Shown here piece after piece: positions 54,289-64,000 of a stretch of 64,000 nucleotides of DNA. The notes under the pieces are model-generated. The model was given only the letters and a program-made list of their open reading frames with translations. It made no database searches and was not told the DNA's origin. The stretch is taken from NCBI GenBank assembly GCA_024760905.1, contig CM045734.1, positions 44,886,064 through 44,950,063 on the forward strand, given 5' to 3'. Within the stretch, counting starts at the first letter, position 1; the number at the start of each line of letters is the position of its first letter. Origin of the DNA: Plotosus lineatus. Lineage: Eukaryota > Chordata > Actinopteri > Siluriformes > Plotosidae. The position numbers were made by a program, and so were the translations under genes.

Positions 54289-54680
54289 ATGACCATATTC
54301 ATATCTGTATTTAGATATGTTTAAAGCACATTACCTGTTTATTCCTAACACAGCGTTCAAAATCAGAACTGTACTGTGAGTTAGACTTGGCGCAAATTTT
54401 TTAAAGCTGAAAAGTTTTTAAAAACCTAAATGTCAAAAAATGCCTTTCAGTAAAGTTGATAACATTAGTTACATTAATTGCATTAGTTAATACTAAGATC
54501 CGTATTTTGATGTTAGGTATGCTCAGTTGTAATGAAGACTTAAGAACACAGTTTTTCAGTGCTGGGTGCAATAAGAGACTTTCCATTACTGGCTATGACT
54601 GCATAACTAAAAACGGCAATCAGCCACAACACCATTGATATATCTGAGTGAGCATGTAAGAGTGGGGGGAGCAACAGCAT
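54289..54680. other. Unassigned stretch
   Basis: AT-rich, nothing recognised. Confidence 0.3.
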
Positions 54681-55510
54681 TCAAAACAAATATTCCAGTT
54701 TACTCGCAATCTCGATGCCTGAGAGCCTCCAGATCGACTTCTTAACGTAATAGATAACTATTAACAAAATCTTCCTCCACCATAATCGTAGGATTAAATA
54801 GATGAGTAAATAAATGATTGAGAGAGTGAGTACACATAGGGGTGTGATGACCTTTAAGCATTTCTCAACTTTATTAAGATGGTGCCTCTCATCTGGCTTT
54901 GCTAAAATATACAACTGTCCATCATTAGCATAACAGTAGGACATAATACCATATTTATGAATAATATGTTCACCCAAAAGCAGTAGGCATAGAATACTGT
55001 GAAACACCAAATTTAATATTAGTATGAGAACATTCATAGAGGTCACCATTTACATACACAAATTAATAATAATAATAAATAAGGCCTAACCCAGGGGATG
55101 ACAATCCCCTTAACTCAAAAAACATTTTCTAATCTATCAAAGAGAATAATACTGCACTAATGTCAGGTAAGACAAGCAAAGAGATACAGCCCGGATCAGA
55201 TGCCAGAAGTATCTAATTTAAAACCTTAATGAGTGCTATCCCGACTCTATGATGAGGCTTAAATCCTGACTGTTACATTTCATAATGTATCATAATTTCA
55301 CACTTTATTGCTACGCAGAAATGAATAAATGATGTGATACACTTTTTATAAGATCTGGAGGGTAAAAGCGAGGTTTTATATTGGTCTATATTTGGACAGC
55401 TGACCACGGTCAAGGTCAGATTTTTAATCAGAGGTCTGATAATGGCTTGTTTCAAAGATTTAGATAAATGACCAGTGCTAAGGGGAAAATGAATTGCATT
55501 TCCAATTTAG
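54681..55510 (-). pseudogene. Decayed CR1/L2-like LINE reverse transcriptase
   Basis: Read on the minus strand from 55455: KQAIIRPLIKNLTLT and NIDQYKTSLLPSRSYKK correspond to the usual RT start (KxxIVxPLLKK..LD..NYRPIS). Further on, HKYGIMSYCYANDGQLYILA corresponds to the catalytic YADD box (here YAND, first Asp changed), followed by KPDERHHLNKVEKCL. The middle portion with LDLSAAFDxVDH is mostly lost. Multiple frameshifts and the mutated active site show an old dead copy. CR1, L2 and Rex1 cannot be separated with what remains. Confidence 0.75.
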
Positions 55511-56335
55511 ATATGCATGTCGGCTGTATGAATGAATCATTCTAAAAAGGCTGGCTATTAAGCATTCTGAAGGGGGAGGGACAACATTTTTCATATTTTC
55601 GAAGTTGGGCTGCTCACGAACACACATCACAGCAACCATGGAGCTTAGCATGGGCTCCCACTGTGCCTTGGAGGAGGGTCATCTGTAACCTTTGAACCCC
55701 AACCCCAGCCAAGGGCCTGACTTTGTAATTGGAAAAATTAACTTTTTCTCTTATTTGTAACTTGCATTGAGTGCTACACATTCACCTAAATATTTCAGTT
55801 ATTATTTAACACTATCCACAAATGTTTTTCCCTAAATTAGTTTTTATCTAAGTCACAGTGTTACAAAAAATGTATGTAATTCATTTCAATGTATGTATAG
55901 CAAAGTCACTAAAACAATCCTCTTCCCATCTCTTATTCTGAAGACCCAGACAGCAGCTCCAAGGAAGTCATCTTCATTGGAGCTAATTGGCCTTCGCAGC
56001 AGGCCTTTGTTTAATTAATGCTGTTCTGCATAAAGAAAAGACTACAGTAATAGACTACAGATTGATTGCATTTTAATTTGAAGGGTCTTTACTAGGGGCA
56101 GCTTGCCAGTTTGCATAACTAACAAGCTGTAATGACCTGTTTCACCAGTTTAGTTTATTTCACATAGAATAATTGTTCTTTCAGAAGATTCAGAAACCCA
56201 GTTTTACAATATTCCTGAGCCAAGTTTTAATATAAAATATTTAATTAATTTAACTTTAAAAAGTATAATGGTGGGTGAACTGAACTGAACTAAAATCCTG
56301 TGCAATTTACAAATACATGGGTTTCCAATAAAGTA
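55511..56335. promoter_or_regulatory. Possible conserved non-coding region (speculative)
   Basis: 55940-56200 packs several motifs: GGAGCTAATTGG (homeodomain), GCCTTTGTTTAATTAATGC (SOX-like next to homeodomain), GATTGATTGCATTTTAATT and TTTGCATAAC (POU-like). Such clusters are common in developmental enhancers, but conservation is not visible here. No repeat family recognised. Confidence 0.22.
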
Positions 56336-56339
56336 CGTA

Positions 56340-56524
56340 CAGACGCTCACCGACTTACGTTCATTTGCTTTACGTTTTTTTAATTTTACAGGGTTTTTTT
56401 TAAAAAAAAAGTCAAATTTTGAATTTAGACATACCTACGTAGTACCCTGACGTAATGATGTAATGACTCTGTGTCCATTGTTTACAACGACAGACTGAAG
56501 GTGCCCCTCCTTCTTCCCAGTTCA

Positions 56525-56595
<71 letters not shown>

Positions 56596-57116
56596 GTTAT
56601 ATAGCGTTTTACCCTTGTGGTAAGACGTCGTCTCTGTGATCTTTGTGTTTACACTGTTTTGCGAACTTTTGTAACCCTAAGCAGATATGGTTGGTGATTC
56701 ACATCAGTGCAGGCTGTATTCTAAACGAGATCAAGGGCACCCTTGCGCACTTGAAAGACCTGAAGTCCGTATAACCCACAGCAAGTACACTACTTTCGCA
56801 AGTACACTACTTTCGGTATTGAGCGCCTCATGTATTGTAAGCGTTGATTGACTATTTTAGGCTTCATGTAAAGTGACTCGGTATTAATAAGTGCCTTATT
56901 TGAAATTAATGTTGATATTATTTGATATATTTGATATTATTTTACAATGTTATGTTTATAATGATTGATTTAGGGGTGTTTTATGAGATATGGTAATGGT
57001 ATTTATGTATGTATAGTGCAGTATGAGCGTCATATGTCACTGTAACAACTTATGTTCACTTTCAACTTACGTTCGGCCATCCGGAACCAATTAAAAAATA
57101 AGTCGGGGAGCGTCTG
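56340..57116 (+). mobile_element. Family B MITE, transposase lost
   Basis: CAGACGCTCACCGACTTACG to GTCGGGGAGCGTCTG, TA on both sides. (TA)n at 56528-56590. ATGGTTGG near 56688 is joined directly to TGATTCACATCAGTGCAGG, so even more of the interior is missing than in the copies at 821 and 39285. GCAAGTACACTACTTTCG is repeated in tandem at 56782 and 56800. Confidence 0.88.
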
Positions 57117-57117
57117 T

Positions 57118-57963
57118 ATTGTAAAATCTACGGTACGTAACTGTAAAACCTATTTTAAGTAAAGTATTGTAACTTAGCACCTTTGTGCTTTTAGTTGCAG
57201 GATACTGTAAAAACAACCTGAAAAGCCTCGCACAGTGATTCAATCTAGGCAGCTTGGTGGTGTTTTGGTATGAGTAGATGACCTTTTCATCTATGACTTA
57301 TAACCTTAAGTTGGTCGTGGTGTTGTCGATGTTGTGGAGTTTTGGTGGCTCAGTGGTTTACGCTAAGGTCTCACATGGCTGGTCAATACAAGAGATCCAT
57401 TGCAGTTCTGGTGATCTTGGAGGTAGTCTGGCACAAATACGGGTGAAGAAAATTTGCAAATGAAAACATAGCAGCCAGTTTAAAAAAAAACTGGTTGAAT
57501 TGATCCAGTGTTTGACCCAAATTTCACCATGACCACCTTTCCAGGAATGAACAAAAATTTCAAGATAATGCCTCTTGACCTTTTGGAAGCAAAAGTTGTG
57601 TACCAGTATCTCATGTGAAGTTATTCCAGCTGTGTGTGACCAAAGCTTAAAAGGGAGGTATGGTTTTTCCCCCCACATTTTTAGACCATAAATAATGTTT
57701 TAATGTTGAATAGCCATCTTCAACTTTTTTTATTTTATTTTATTTTATTTTATTTTATTTTAAGAAGAAGATGAGAGATGAGATTTTATTTATTTATTTA
57801 TTTTTCTTTTTTTTTTTTTTTTTTTTGGGGGGGGGTCATCAGTGCATCCCAGTCTGGTGAATCTTCCTCCACTGATATGCACCGCATTTTCTCCACATAT
57901 TCACACAGGTGTCCTACTTCAAAACAATCAGAGAATAGTAGGCACAGAGTTAAAGGTCCATAA
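57118..57963. other. Unassigned stretch
   Basis: Contains (TTTTA)n at 57732-57764 and a poly(T)/G run at 57808-57836. Nothing else recognised. Confidence 0.3.
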
Positions 57964-58176
57964 ATGGGGACAGTGGTGGCCTCGTGGTAAAGGGTGCTGG
58001 ATTGCTGATCCTAAGGTTGGAGGTTCGAGTCCCAAAGGGTGGTGTCAGGAAGGGCATCCGACATAAAAACCTATTCCAAAATGAATGTGCGAATCATTAA
58101 TATGACTTCCATGAAGATGGAGGCAGATGATTTGCTGTGTCGACCCCTGAAAGGGAACATCCGAAAGGAAAAAAGA
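57964..58176 (+). mobile_element. SINE-H, R type, internally deleted
   Basis: Head TGGCCTCGTGG and GGTTCGAGTCCC run directly into AAAGGGTGGTGTCAGGAAGG, so the body and junction are missing. LINE-derived parts and the linker TTAATATGACTTCCATGAAG follow, then GATTTGCTGTGTCGACCCC and GAAAGGAAAAAAGAAG. Confidence 0.88.
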
Positions 58177-58455
58177 AGTGGTGTGTGTCCAGCATTAGTC
58201 AAATGATCATATCGCCTAAGTTGTTATCAAACAGAACATATTCTTGTACTGTATTGTAAACATGTTATTGTTATTACTATGTGATATCAGCGTTTTTCAT
58301 CCAGAGCAGTGGGATGTTCATAATGATAACATCAGTCCAATAATCACTGAAAACATCCTCCGTGGCTTGACCATATTTCAGTTCACGCTCTGAGTAATTT
58401 GACTCAGGCTAACAAACCAGTACTGGCAATGATTGCCAATATCCAAAGACTTGAG

Positions 58456-58526
<71 letters not shown>

Positions 58527-58540
58527 TACACACACACACA
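58456..58540. repeat. (CA)n microsatellite
   Basis: CA units with TAGA and TATACACATA interruptions. Confidence 0.95.
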
Positions 58541-58785
58541 CCTGGCTCAGACTCTCTGCCCTGTAACAGAAGCTCAGACGGGATGTCAGGAATCTGTGAT
58601 TAAAATTCTTTGCCTTCCGTCCACTCGTTCATCAGGTGTGTTGAAAGAGGTCAGCAGCAGAGTGATTGTGCCAGATTCCAGCGCCATCCTTCATCAGTGG
58701 TCTATAATGAAGGACTGAGAGATTTTGCACAGAGATCCAGTACTCCAGAACCCAGTGTAGGCCTGTAAACCAATACCATTCTATA

Positions 58786-58841
<56 letters not shown>

Positions 58842-59305
58842 AGTAGGCGAGTGGGGGAGGGAATAAAGTTAAGGGTCATCTCCTAGGTGACAAGGCCCTT
58901 TTAACTTTGGCCACAGCTTGGCAGAATGATGGAGGTTAAAAAAGTTTCTCTGAAAGCAACAGCTGTTCCCCCCTCACTTCCCAAACCTCCCCCATGCTTT
59001 CTTCCTTTAGCTAATGCAATATAAGGGCACCCACTTAACTCACCTGATAAGAGCATACAGGGCTAAAATGATAAACAAGGGAGGAAAGAAAACAACAAAT
59101 GAGTGCAAGGAGCACATCTCTCGTTTAGTGATCTTGATCTACCTTTGACCAAACAGTCAGAAACTTTTAGTGGCAGGTTTAGTCAAAGGGTAACCAACTT
59201 TAAAAAGTATGTGTAATAAGCTTAAATCCATAATGTATTGGTCAATAATTACCAACTGCATTCCAAATATAATGTTTGTGGTTTGTTGTTTATGCTTGTT
59301 TAAAC
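58541..59305. other. Unassigned stretch with (GA)n
   Basis: (GA)n at 58789-58838. 58850-59180 is non-repetitive and moderately GC-rich; CTACCTTTGACCA near 59138 resembles a nuclear receptor/HNF4 site. No exon recognised. Confidence 0.25.
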
Positions 59306-59309
59306 TTTT

Positions 59310-59669
59310 GGCAGTGGTGGCCTAATGGTATAGGGTGCTGGATCACTGATTCTAAGGTTGGGGGTTCGAGTCCCACTCTCCACAAGGTTGTCACTGTCCC
59401 CCCCCCCAGTGCAGCTAACTGGGTTATCAAAGGCCGGCCATGTCTCTCACTGTCTATGGTGAGAGGTTCATGTAAAAGAACCATTGCTGACTTTCGTAAA
59501 TAGTAGCTGCATAACCGTCAGTGTGTTTCTGTCCCTTGCTAAAAAGGGTTGTGTCAGGAAGGGCATCCGACGTAAAAACCTCTGCCAAATCAAATGTGCA
59601 AATCAGATGATTTGCTGTGGCAACCCCTGAAAAAGGGAAAAAGCCAAAAAGGAAAAGAAAGGAAGAAGC
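59310..59669 (+). mobile_element. SINE-H, R type, complete
   Basis: Complete order: A-box-like TGGCCTAATGG, B box GGTTCGAGTCC, GTGCAGCTAACTGGGTTATC, CACTGTCTATGGTGAGAGG, AACCATTGCTGACTTTCG, junction CGTCAGTGTGTTTCTG, LINE 5'UTR part at 59546-59605 and LINE 3' end GATTTGCTGTGGCAACCCC with AAGGAAGAAG. No linker. A useful reference for the family. Confidence 0.95.
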
Positions 59670-60092
59670 ATTTAAAAAATAATGACGTCTAAAAAGAAAT
59701 GAGGATGGTATAAATTGGATAAAGGTGTGTATTAAACTATTAAAAATAACAGGAAAGGAGGAAGGTATGGTATGGCCTGGGTTGAAATGGTCAACTTTTT
59801 GGCAATGTGTAGACAGGGGCTTTCTCAGAAATCTTGCTCGATCTAAAATGCGTAAGGCAGGAAAAATTTATTAAAGATGTGAACTTTTTTTTTCTTACAA
59901 ATTACAGGAAATGTTTGTGATTAGCTGAATATATGTTATGACAAATCATGGCAGCTGTTCCCCCAACAAAAAAGGAGGGGGGCCGTAAAGCCTTCTCTGT
60001 TGGCCGAAACACTATTAGAAACACTGACCTACGTTTACAACTTAAATTTTAGTATTTATTCTATTAAATTATTTTAATTTATTTCCAACAAT
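59670..60092. other. Unassigned stretch
   Basis: Nothing recognised except a possible trace of a hAT-like piece near 59970-60030 (GGGGGGCCGTAAAGCC, AAACACTGACC); too weak to call. Confidence 0.25.
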
Positions 60093-60106
60093 CTATACTT
60101 TTCATT

Positions 60107-60473
60107 GGGGCAGTGATGGTCTAGTGGTATAGGGTGCTGGATCGCTGATCCAAAGGTTGGGGGTTTGAGTCCCATTCTCCACAATTTTGTCACTGCCCCC
60201 CCCCACCCCACCCCCCACCCCCAGTGCAGCTAACTGGGTTATCAAAGGCGGGCCATGTCTCTCACTGTCTATGGTGTGAGGCATGTAAAAGAACCATTGC
60301 TGACTTTCGTAAAGAGTCGGCTGCAAAGTCGTCAGCGTGTTTCTGTCCCTTGCTAAAAAGGATTGTGACAGGAAGGGCATCCGACGTAAAAACCTCTGCC
60401 AAATCAAACGTGTGAATCAGATGATTCGCTGTGGCGACTCCCGAGTAAAAAAAAGGGAAGAAACGAAGACGAC
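60107..60473 (+). mobile_element. SINE-H, R type, with perfect 14-bp duplication
   Basis: CTATACTTTTCATT at 60093-60106 and 60474-60487. Complete head and body, C-rich central tract, junction GTCAGCGTGTTTCTGTCCC, GTGACAGGAAGGGCATCCG, GATTCGCTGTGGCGACTCCC. No linker. Very well preserved, so young. Confidence 0.96.
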
Positions 60474-60487
60474 CTATACTTTTCATT

Positions 60488-61085
60488 CCATAGTGTGTCT
60501 CTTGGCTGCACTGCTTCCAGTGTGCATATGGGTGTTATTTTATTTTTTATTTTTTTTCCAAACAGATTTAATGTTCTATGTCCTGACATGTCAATCTAAT
60601 CTGCCCAGAATCAGCTTCAAAATCAGCAGTGCTGGCTGATGTCACTTAAACAATATTAGCAATGGGGCTGTTTCTTTCACCAACCAGGTTTCAGCTTTGC
60701 CTCACAACGCCAGCTAGCTGGCCTACAATAACACCAGCAATTTTCCAGTCTCTGGTTGGTTGGCCAGGGCAATGCAAGTTGAATGGTCTGAGGTGATCTG
60801 CATGCAATACATTTAAGTCAGAATTTTTTACACCCACAATGACTGGTGAAGGAGTTGAAATTAACCTGGTGTTGGACATTCTTAAAAATCCATCTTCAAG
60901 ACGTACTTTTCCAGGAAAGCTAAACATTGTAAGAAGAGGTCGAGGAACTGGAGATATGGTTGATCTTTTTTTTTCATTTCATTGAACACAGGTTTTCCTG
61001 GGAACTTCCACCGGTAAATTGTTGATTGTTGGGGTGAAAGTTACAATGCTCAGGGTTACTAGCAGAATTGCTGAAATGAATCTGG
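60488..61085. other. Unassigned stretch with a small minus-strand frame
   Basis: 60691-60927 (-) is open for 78 codons (MFSFPGKVRLEDGFLRMSN ... VRQS) in non-repetitive DNA. I recognise no domain. It has no clear splice sites. It could be an old coding fragment. Confidence 0.25.
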
Positions 61086-61945
61086 AGGGCAGTGGTGGCT
61101 TGGCGGTTAGGTGCTGGATTACCGATCCCAAGGTTGGCAGTTCAAGCCCCACTGTCAACTGTTGTCAAAACCCAGAGTGCAGCTATCAGGGTTATGAAAG
61201 GCTGGCCATGTCTTTCACTGTCTATGGTGAGAGGCATGGAAAAGAACCGTTGTTGATTTTCATAAAGAGTAGGCTGTACAGTGGTACTTCACCTTACGAA
61301 ATTAATCCATTCCAGAGCCTTTTTCGTAAGTAGAACCGCATTTTACATGTAAAACGCGTGATTCGTTCCAAGGCCCCCAATACTACCCTTTAAAAATTAT
61401 GAAAGCATATCTTTTAAGGCACTTACTTCGTGTTGACCATGTCTTCTTAGCAGAGTTATAATCCTACAAATGTTTATGCAAGGTTAAAAGCCTGAGCCAA
61501 AAATTAAAATTTGCAGTGAGCACACTCGAAAAACTGAATGAAACTGCTCAAGGGAGCTGTGTCATCCCTCCTAGCCAATGGAAGGCCAGTGGGGCGGGAT
61601 GTTGGGAGATGGTCAATGGAGAGTAACTCAACTCGTGTAATGTTTGAATGGCGCGTTTTAATGTTTGAATGGTGCATTTGAATGTTTGAATAGCGTATTT
61701 GGCGCATTTCGTAAGGAGAACTTGTTTCGTATGCAGAGACAATTTTGAAAATGTTTTTCGTAACCTGGATTTTTCGTTTGCTGGAACTACTGTACCACTG
61801 TATAGCCCTCAACATGTTTCTACCCTGTGATGGCCTGGTGAGCCCATCCAGGGAGTACTGTGCCCTTGCCCAGAGTCGGCTGAGATGGGTACCATCCTCC
61901 CCATGACCCCAATTAGGATTAAGCATTTCTGAAAATGAATCTACA
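61086..61945 (+). mobile_element. SINE-H, RL type, interrupted by a family C MITE
   Basis: Head TGGCTTGGCGG, worn B box (AGTTCAAGCCCC), body to AAGAGTAGGCTG (61276). After the MITE it resumes AGCCCTCAACATGTTTCTAC and passes to CCTGTGATGGCCTGGTGAGC, CAATTAGGATTAAGC and GAAAATGAA. The oldest-looking RL copy. Confidence 0.92.
61279..61800 (-). mobile_element. Family C MITE nested in a SINE
   Basis: CAGTGGTACTTCACCTTACG and GGAACTACTGTACCACTG with TA at 61277-61278 and 61801-61802. Relative to 10412 it is reversed and lacks the central (CA)n region. Confidence 0.92.
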
Positions 61946-62844
61946 ATATCACTACTTGTTATTTTTTTTGTGTGTTTTTTGTATATTATTAAATGGTGAT
62001 GGGATGGTGGTACTAATAGGTGGATAACTACCATTAAGTTCCACTGAAGGCCCAGGTACCAAATGCATGGCCCACCATTGGGGTATTCCGTCTTTGTCTT
62101 CAATAATTTTTTTTGAAGATCACTTTGTTGAACAATTTTTTTTTTATTTCTGCTGCATTCTTCTTGAGCTAAAAAAAACATCTGACCCTTGCAACCTGGT
62201 TTCCTTCGACATTCTCTCCGCCAATGTTTGCTCAAACAGCACCGAGTTTTAAGAAGAACTGCTTTCTCTGCCAAGATTATTTCTTTCGCTTTGAGCAAGG
62301 TGTGACAAATTAAACAAATACAGGAAAACTGTAATGGCTTAGAATTGTATGAGGGGTAAAAACACAATAGGGGCCAAAGTCAAAACACTGTCGTACTTAA
62401 TCAGGCTTGCCTCAGAGGAATGTGAAATTGGAGCCTAAATTGGGTGATATTTTGGGTACTGTGGGCCAGAAACGAGGGATAGAAAAAGAGAGGAAGAAAG
62501 GATCAACATGGTAGAAAGGAAGCATGAAGGAGGGATACCCACAGGGACTAGGAGTGATTCAAGACAGCTGGATCCCCTTGCCTTGTGTTTCTGTAGTATG
62601 TGTACAGAGAGGTAAAAATAAGACATATATGTCTGGCTGTTTAAATCAACAGATGTGATGCTATCCTACCGGTTTTATGATATGCACATCATAAAAATGT
62701 ACATCTATTTCCTGGCCAGTAGTTCCAAAAACATCTGGTATTCTGTCAAGGAGCGACGAAAAAGAATGCTCTGCTGTGATGCACGGCTAAGGTGGTGAAA
62801 ATTACCATTGTGGAATTTTTTTTTTTTAGTGTTGGTTTTCTTAA
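61946..62844. other. Unassigned stretch
   Basis: No recognised family or exon. The 287-codon minus frame that crosses into this region is a chance frame over SINE and MITE sequence. Confidence 0.3.
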
Positions 62845-63200
62845 GGGGGCAGTGGTGGTCTAGTGGTATAGGGCGCTGGATCGCTGATCCAAAGGTTGGG
62901 GGTTCGAGTCCCACTCTCCACAAGATTGTAACTGTCCCCCCCAGTGCAGCTAACTGGGTTATCAAAGGCGGGCCATGTCTCTCACTGTCTATGGTGAGAG
63001 GCATGTAAAAGAACCATTGCTGACTTTCGTAAAGAGTAGCTGCAAAGTCGTCAGCGTGTTTCTGTCCCTTGTTAAAAGGGTTGTGACAGGAAGGGCATCC
63101 GACGTAAAAAAACCTCTGCCAAATCAAACGTGCGGATCAGATGATTCGCTGTGGCGACTCCTGAGTAAAAGGGAAAAAGCCGAAAGGAAGACAGACAGAC
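62845..63200 (+). mobile_element. SINE-H, R type, with perfect 17-bp duplication
   Basis: AGTGTTGGTTTTCTTAA at 62828-62844 and 63201-63217. Complete head (TGGTCTAGTGG, GGGTTCGAGTCCC), junction GTCAGCGTGTTTCTGTCCC, GTGACAGGAAGGGCATCCG and GATTCGCTGTGGCGACTCC; ends (ACAG)n instead of (AAG)n. The longest perfect duplication in the window. Confidence 0.97.
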
Positions 63201-63245
63201 AGTGTTGGTTTTCTTAATGTTGTTCATTTGTTTCTATCTCTATTC

Positions 63246-63776
63246 TTCCTCTTCTTCTTTTCGGCTTTTTCCCTTTTTCGGGGGTCACCACAGTGAATCA
63301 TCTGATCCGCACGTTTAATTTGGCAGAGGTTTTTACATCGGATGCCCTTCGTAACACAACCTTTTAGCAAAGGGACAGAAACACGCTGACGGCTTTGCAG
63401 CTACTCGTTACGAAAGTCAAACCAAAGAGAAGATTTATGGATGTGGTACCAAAGAGAAGATTTATGGATGTGGTGAAGGTGGACATGAAGGTAGTTGGAG
63501 TAAGAGTAGAAGATGCAGAGGATAGGGTGAGATGGAGGCGGATCATTTGCTGTGGCGACCCCTGAAGGGAACAGCCGAAAGGAAAAGAAGAAGAAGAAGC
63601 AATGGTTCTTTTACATTGAACCTCTCACCATAGACAGTGAGAGACATGGCCGGCCTTTGATAACCCAGTTAGCTGCACTGGAGGGACAGTGACAACCTAG
63701 TGGAGAATGGGACTCGAACACCCAACCTCAGAATCAGCGAGCCAGCGCCCTATACCACTAGGCCACCACTGCCCCC
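63246..63776 (-). mobile_element. SINE-H, R type, split by a LINE fragment
   Basis: Minus strand: head from 63776, GGTTGGGTGTTCGAGTCCC, body to ACCATTGCT; then the LINE fragment; then GACTTTCGTAACGAGTAGC, GCCGTCAGCGTGTTTCTGTC and the LINE-like tail to GCCGAAAAGAAGAAGAGG. Confidence 0.92.
63420..63598 (+). mobile_element. Short RTE-like LINE 3' fragment inserted in SINE-H
   Basis: Corresponds to the last roughly 150 bp of the LINE. ACCAAAGAGAAGATTTATGG is present twice in tandem at 63420 and 63449, a duplication within the insert. It ends GAAAAGAAGAAGAAGAAG before the SINE resumes at GCAATGGTTC. A duplicated target is short or unclear. Confidence 0.88.
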
Positions 63777-63936
63777 CACCACTACACTGTATTTAGTGCA
63801 ATATTACTAGATGAATCTGATATGTATTGTAGTTGGCAGCCCTTGGAGGATCTGCTATAGTAGGAATGTACAGGAATACATAAACATGATGGAAGATAGA
63901 TTGAGTATTGAGACGTACGTTTGACTATGAGCCTCT

Positions 63937-64000
63937 ACAATGGCCTGGCAAGCTGTCCAGGGTGTACCCTACGCTCACCCGGAGTCGGCTGAGATGGGTG
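63937..64000 (+). mobile_element. SINE-L or RL tail, cut by window end
   Basis: CAATGGCCTGGCAAGCTGTC, GGTGTACCCTACGCTC and GAGTCGGCTGAGATGGG. The 5' part is absent, so L and RL types cannot be separated. Confidence 0.75.

Noticed and set aside
59310..59390. tRNA genes at the many A-box/B-box sequences
   Set aside because: They are heads of SINE copies: the 3' acceptor half and a proper cloverleaf are absent and the sequence continues into the SINE body.
59970..60030. Further hAT-like fragment
   Set aside because: Only a loose likeness (AAACACTGACC); neither terminus nor target duplication can be identified.
61504..62367. Minus-strand frame of 287 codons
   Set aside because: Crosses a MITE, a SINE tail and unrelated DNA; no domain, so a chance frame.

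Overview
This window looks like intergenic DNA from a fish-like vertebrate, most plausibly a ray-finned fish. It is AT-rich, full of long (TA)n, (CA)n and (GA)n microsatellites, and dominated by transposable elements of types known in fish: an RTE-like LINE, tRNA-headed SINEs, pogo/Tigger-like and hAT-like DNA transposons, and CR1/L2-like LINE pieces. The species cannot be named from the sequence. I found no convincing host gene or exon. Every protein-coding signal I could identify belongs to a mobile element and most are broken.

Layout. 0-5 kb: a SINE, a family A MITE with a family B MITE inside it, and fragments. 5-9 kb: a family F element carrying a LINE insertion, SINE copies, and a CpG-dense stretch of unknown nature. 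9-17 kb: MITEs A, B (with a transposase remnant) and C, then a partly duplicated SINE block in which one copy has an empty site and the other a SINE insertion. 17-25 kb: mostly unassigned sequence with MITEs, a hairpin-bearing repeat and a second LINE type. 25.5-28.7 kb: a nearly full-length RTE-like LINE, with a frameshifted endonuclease region and an intact reverse transcriptase frame, set between two (TA)n tracts. 29-46 kb: many MITEs of families A-F, hAT-like elements, SINEs, and a repeat containing a good hammerhead ribozyme candidate. 46-64 kb: less dense, with several SINEs that keep perfect target duplications, a decayed CR1/L2-like LINE, and a few long unassigned stretches that could hold regulatory DNA.

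How the parts relate. The most common SINE (called SINE-H here) starts with a tRNA-like head and continues into one of at least two, probably three, different 3' tails. All are joined just after the same GTCAGCGTGTTTCT motif. In the R form the rest of the element is made of the 5' UTR end plus the extreme 3' end of the LINE at 25.6-28.7 kb, so that LINE is the likely source of its retrotransposition machinery. In the RL form the same head carries the 3' end of the other common SINE (SINE-L), whose tail looks like that of a CR1/L2-type LINE. RL copies have their own perfect target duplications, so the chimera moved as a unit. This modular tail exchange and the hammerhead-bearing repeat are the main points of interest. 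Family letters (A-H), SINE-H/SINE-L and LINE-Y are labels for this report only.
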